A stretch of 64,000 nucleotides of DNA, from positions 930,001-994,000 of the forward strand of contig NZ_CP097870.1 of the NCBI RefSeq assembly GCF_029223545.1, given 5' to 3'. The DNA is from Thauera sp. GDN1 (GTDB lineage Bacteria > Pseudomonadota > Gammaproteobacteria > Burkholderiales > Rhodocyclaceae). Position numbers and translations under genes: made by a program. Every line of letters begins with the position of its first letter. The stretch's first letter is position 1. The notes beneath the pieces were generated by a model that saw nothing but the letters and a program-made list of their open reading frames with translations, did not search any database and was not told the origin of the DNA. Below, in pieces: positions 62,421 through 64,000 of this stretch.

Positions 62421-64000
62421 TCAGGCGAGGGTGAGCGGGGCGGTCGCTGCCGGGGTGGGTGCCTCGCGCCAGCGCGCCAGCAGGGCGCGGCGTTGCTGCG
62501 CCGCGGCGTGCATGGCGTGCGCCTTGACGTGACCGAAGCCGCGGATGCCTTCGGGAAGCCTGGCGATCTCGAGGGCGAGCGGCAGTCGGTCGTGGCCGAG
62601 GCTGTCGATCAGTTCGGCGACGTCGGCTTCGTATTCGGCGATCAGTGCGCGCTCGGCCCGACGCTCCGCAGTGTGGCCGAAGATGTCCCAGCGCGTGCCG
62701 CGCAGGCCCTTCAGCCGTGCGAGCAGGCGGAATACCCGCATCATGCCCGGGCCGAAGCTGCGCTTGGCGATGTGGCCGGTGTTCGGGTCGGGGCGGGCGA
62801 GCAGCGGCGCAGCGAGATGGAAGCGCACGCTGTAGTCGCCATCGAAGCTCGCCTCCACCTTTTCCCAGAAGGCCGGGTCCGTGTACAGGCGGGCGACCTC
62901 GTACTCGTCCTTGTAGGCGAGCAGCTTGAAGTAGTTGTGCGCGACCGCTTCGGCCAGCCGGGTGCTCCCGGGACCGACGCGGGCCGCTTCGGCAGCCCGC
63001 ACGCGCTCGACCAGGGCTCGGTAGCGCGCGGCGTAGGCGGCGTCCTGGTAGGCGGTGAGCGCCTCCATGCGGCGGGCGACGAGGGCGTCTAGATCGGGCG
63101 GGACCTCGGACCGTGCCGGCGCGGGCCGCGCATGGCGCTCGACCGCGGCGCGGTCGTGGGCGGCGCGCCGGCCCCACAGGAAGGCCTTGCGGTTCATCTC
63201 CACCGCCACGCCGTTCAGCTCCACGGCCTGCATCAGCGCCGCCTCGGACACCGGAACGAGGCCGCGCTGCCAGGCGAAGCCGAGCAGGAACAGGTTGGTG
63301 GCGATGGCGTCGCCGAGCAGGGTGGTGGCCAGCCCCTGGGCGTCGACGAAATCGGCGCGCGGCTCGTCGGCTTCCCGGGCATCGATGCCGAGCGCGTCGC
63401 GGATCGTGGCCCGCATGCGCTGCTCGGGAAACTGCCAGTCCGGGTTGCGGGTGAAGTCGGCGGTCGGCGTCTCGGCCAGGTTCACCACCGCGCGCGTCCG
63501 CCCGGCGGCCATCTTCGCCAGCGCCTCGACGCTGGCGCTGACGATCAGGTCGCCGCCGATCACCGCATCGGCTTCGCCGGCGGCGATGCGCACCGCGTGC
63601 AGGTCGTCGGGGTGCTCGGCGATGCGGATGTGGCTGTACACCGAGCCGCCCTTCTGCGCCATGCCGGTCATGTCGAGCACGGTGACGCCCTTGCCGTCGA
63701 GATGCGCGGCCATGCCGATCAGCGCGCCGATGGTGATCACCCCGGTGCCGCCGACGCCGGTGACCAGGATGGAGTAGGGGCGGGTGGTGGCCGGCAGTGC
63801 CGGGTCGGGCGGGGTGCCGAAGTGCGAATCCTCGGCGGCCAGCGCCTTGCCCTTGCGCAACTGTCCGCCCTCGATGGTGATGAAGCTCGGGCAGAAGCCC
63901 TTCAGGCAGGAGTAGTCCTTGTTGCACGAGGACTGGTCGATCTGGCGCTTGCGTCCGAACTCGGTCTCGACCGGCACGATCGACATGCAGTTCGACTGGA
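62421..64000 (-). CDS. Indolepyruvate:ferredoxin oxidoreductase, C-terminal part (N-terminus outside window)
   Basis: Oxidises aryl pyruvates (indole-, phenylpyruvate) to arylacetyl-CoA, CO2 and reduced ferredoxin. The frame stays open to the window edge; about 526 residues of a usual 1150-1200 are visible. The part seen includes VETEFGRKRQIDQSSCNKDYSC with the cysteine-rich stretch of the TPP-domain end, then the gamma-type domain ILVTGVGGTGVITIGALIGMAA (Rossmann-like), and the C-terminal DUF6537 region. In related bacteria it feeds phenylalanine and tryptophan degradation to phenylacetyl-CoA. Not recognisable as a separate iorA/iorB pair: it is the fused form. Confidence 0.92.
   Translation of the reverse strand, partial: QSNCMSIVPVETEFGRKRQIDQSSCNKDYSCLKGFCPSFITIEGGQLRKGKALAAEDSHFGTPPDPALPATTRPYSILVTGVGGTGVITIGALIGMAAHLDGKGVTVLDMTGMAQKGGSVYSHIRIAEHPDDLHAVRIAAGEADAVIGGDLIVSASVEALAKMAAGRTRAVVNLAETPTADFTRNPDWQFPEQRMRATIRDALGIDAREADEPRADFVDAQGLATTLLGDAIATNLFLLGFAWQRGLVPVSEAALMQAVELNGVAVEMNRKAFLWGRRAAHDRAAVERHARPAPARSEVPPDLDALVARRMEALTAYQDAAYAARYRALVERVRAAEAARVGPGSTRLAEAVAHNYFKLLAYKDEYEVARLYTDPAFWEKVEASFDGDYSVRFHLAAPLLARPDPNTGHIAKRSFGPGMMRVFRLLARLKGLRGTRWDIFGHTAERRAERALIAEYEADVAELIDSLGHDRLPLALEIARLPEGIRGFGHVKAHAMHAAAQQRRALLARWREAPTPAATAPLTLA

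Overview
The window is 64 kb of a GC-rich bacterial chromosome. Gene content and order point to a denitrifier-type betaproteobacterium of the Rhodocyclaceae (Thauera/Azoarcus/Aromatoleum-like). The pointers are zapA followed by 6S RNA, a PhaM-type granule protein, DUF485-ActP acetate transport, both B12-dependent acyl-CoA mutase systems, a Liv-type ABC importer fused into an acyl-CoA ligase operon, and an indolepyruvate:ferredoxin oxidoreductase. This assignment is inferred from protein character, not from a database search. I found no tRNA, rRNA, insertion sequence, prophage or CRISPR array. The window looks like stable core and catabolic chromosome with dense, often translationally coupled operons.

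Layout. 1-2.1 kb: 3' part of ilvD, a ZapB-like coiled-coil protein, zapA and 6S RNA. 2.2-6.9 kb: TrkH potassium channel subunit, tail to tail with a KdpE/short-KdpD two-component pair, then a PA2778/PA2779-type lipoprotein cysteine peptidase and its small membrane partner. 7.1-8.6 kb: TauE/SafE and LysE exporters. 8.7-12.2 kb: zinc uptake operon zur-smORF-znuC-znuB-znuA with an operator-like palindrome in front of zur. 12.4-21.4 kb: a complete c-di-GMP-controlled Lap surface-adhesin export and release machine (LapB, LapC, LapE, LapD, LapG) with a pseudo-receiver regulator and a small unknown protein. The giant adhesin itself is not in the window. 21.5-25.9 kb: crotonase, DUF485-ActP acetate permease, CNNM/CorC-type membrane protein.

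26-34 kb: propionyl-CoA module. A GntR/FCD regulator diverges from mcm (methylmalonyl-CoA mutase), meaB, pccB and pccA, with a palindrome between the -35 and -10 elements. 34-37 kb: a divergent KamA-family radical SAM aminomutase, a zinc metallopeptidase and a VOC protein. 37-41.4 kb: OmpR-type regulator, soluble hybrid histidine kinase, AraC-type regulator. 41.5-44.7 kb: icmF, the fused isobutyryl-CoA mutase. 44.8-49 kb: DUF2721 protein, MotA/ExbB-like plus coiled-coil OmpA/MotB-like pair, outer-membrane porin-like protein.

49-59 kb: one long operon of FadD-type acyl-CoA ligase, LivG, LivH, LivM, substrate-binding protein, LivF, PaaK-like ligase, and a class III CoA-transferase/racemase. It reads as an import-and-activate route for an organic acid whose identity cannot be read from the sequence. 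59-64 kb: PhaM, a hybrid histidine kinase divergent from a LuxR-type regulator, and the C-terminal part of indolepyruvate:ferredoxin oxidoreductase running off the right edge.

Taken together, much of the window serves acyl-CoA metabolism: acid uptake, CoA activation, propionyl-CoA carboxylation, B12-dependent carbon-skeleton rearrangement, and a polyhydroxyalkanoate granule protein. The best candidates for undescribed biology are the KamA-like enzyme with altered specificity residues, the PA2778/PA2779 peptidase-substrate pair, and the two extra proteins inside the Lap cluster.
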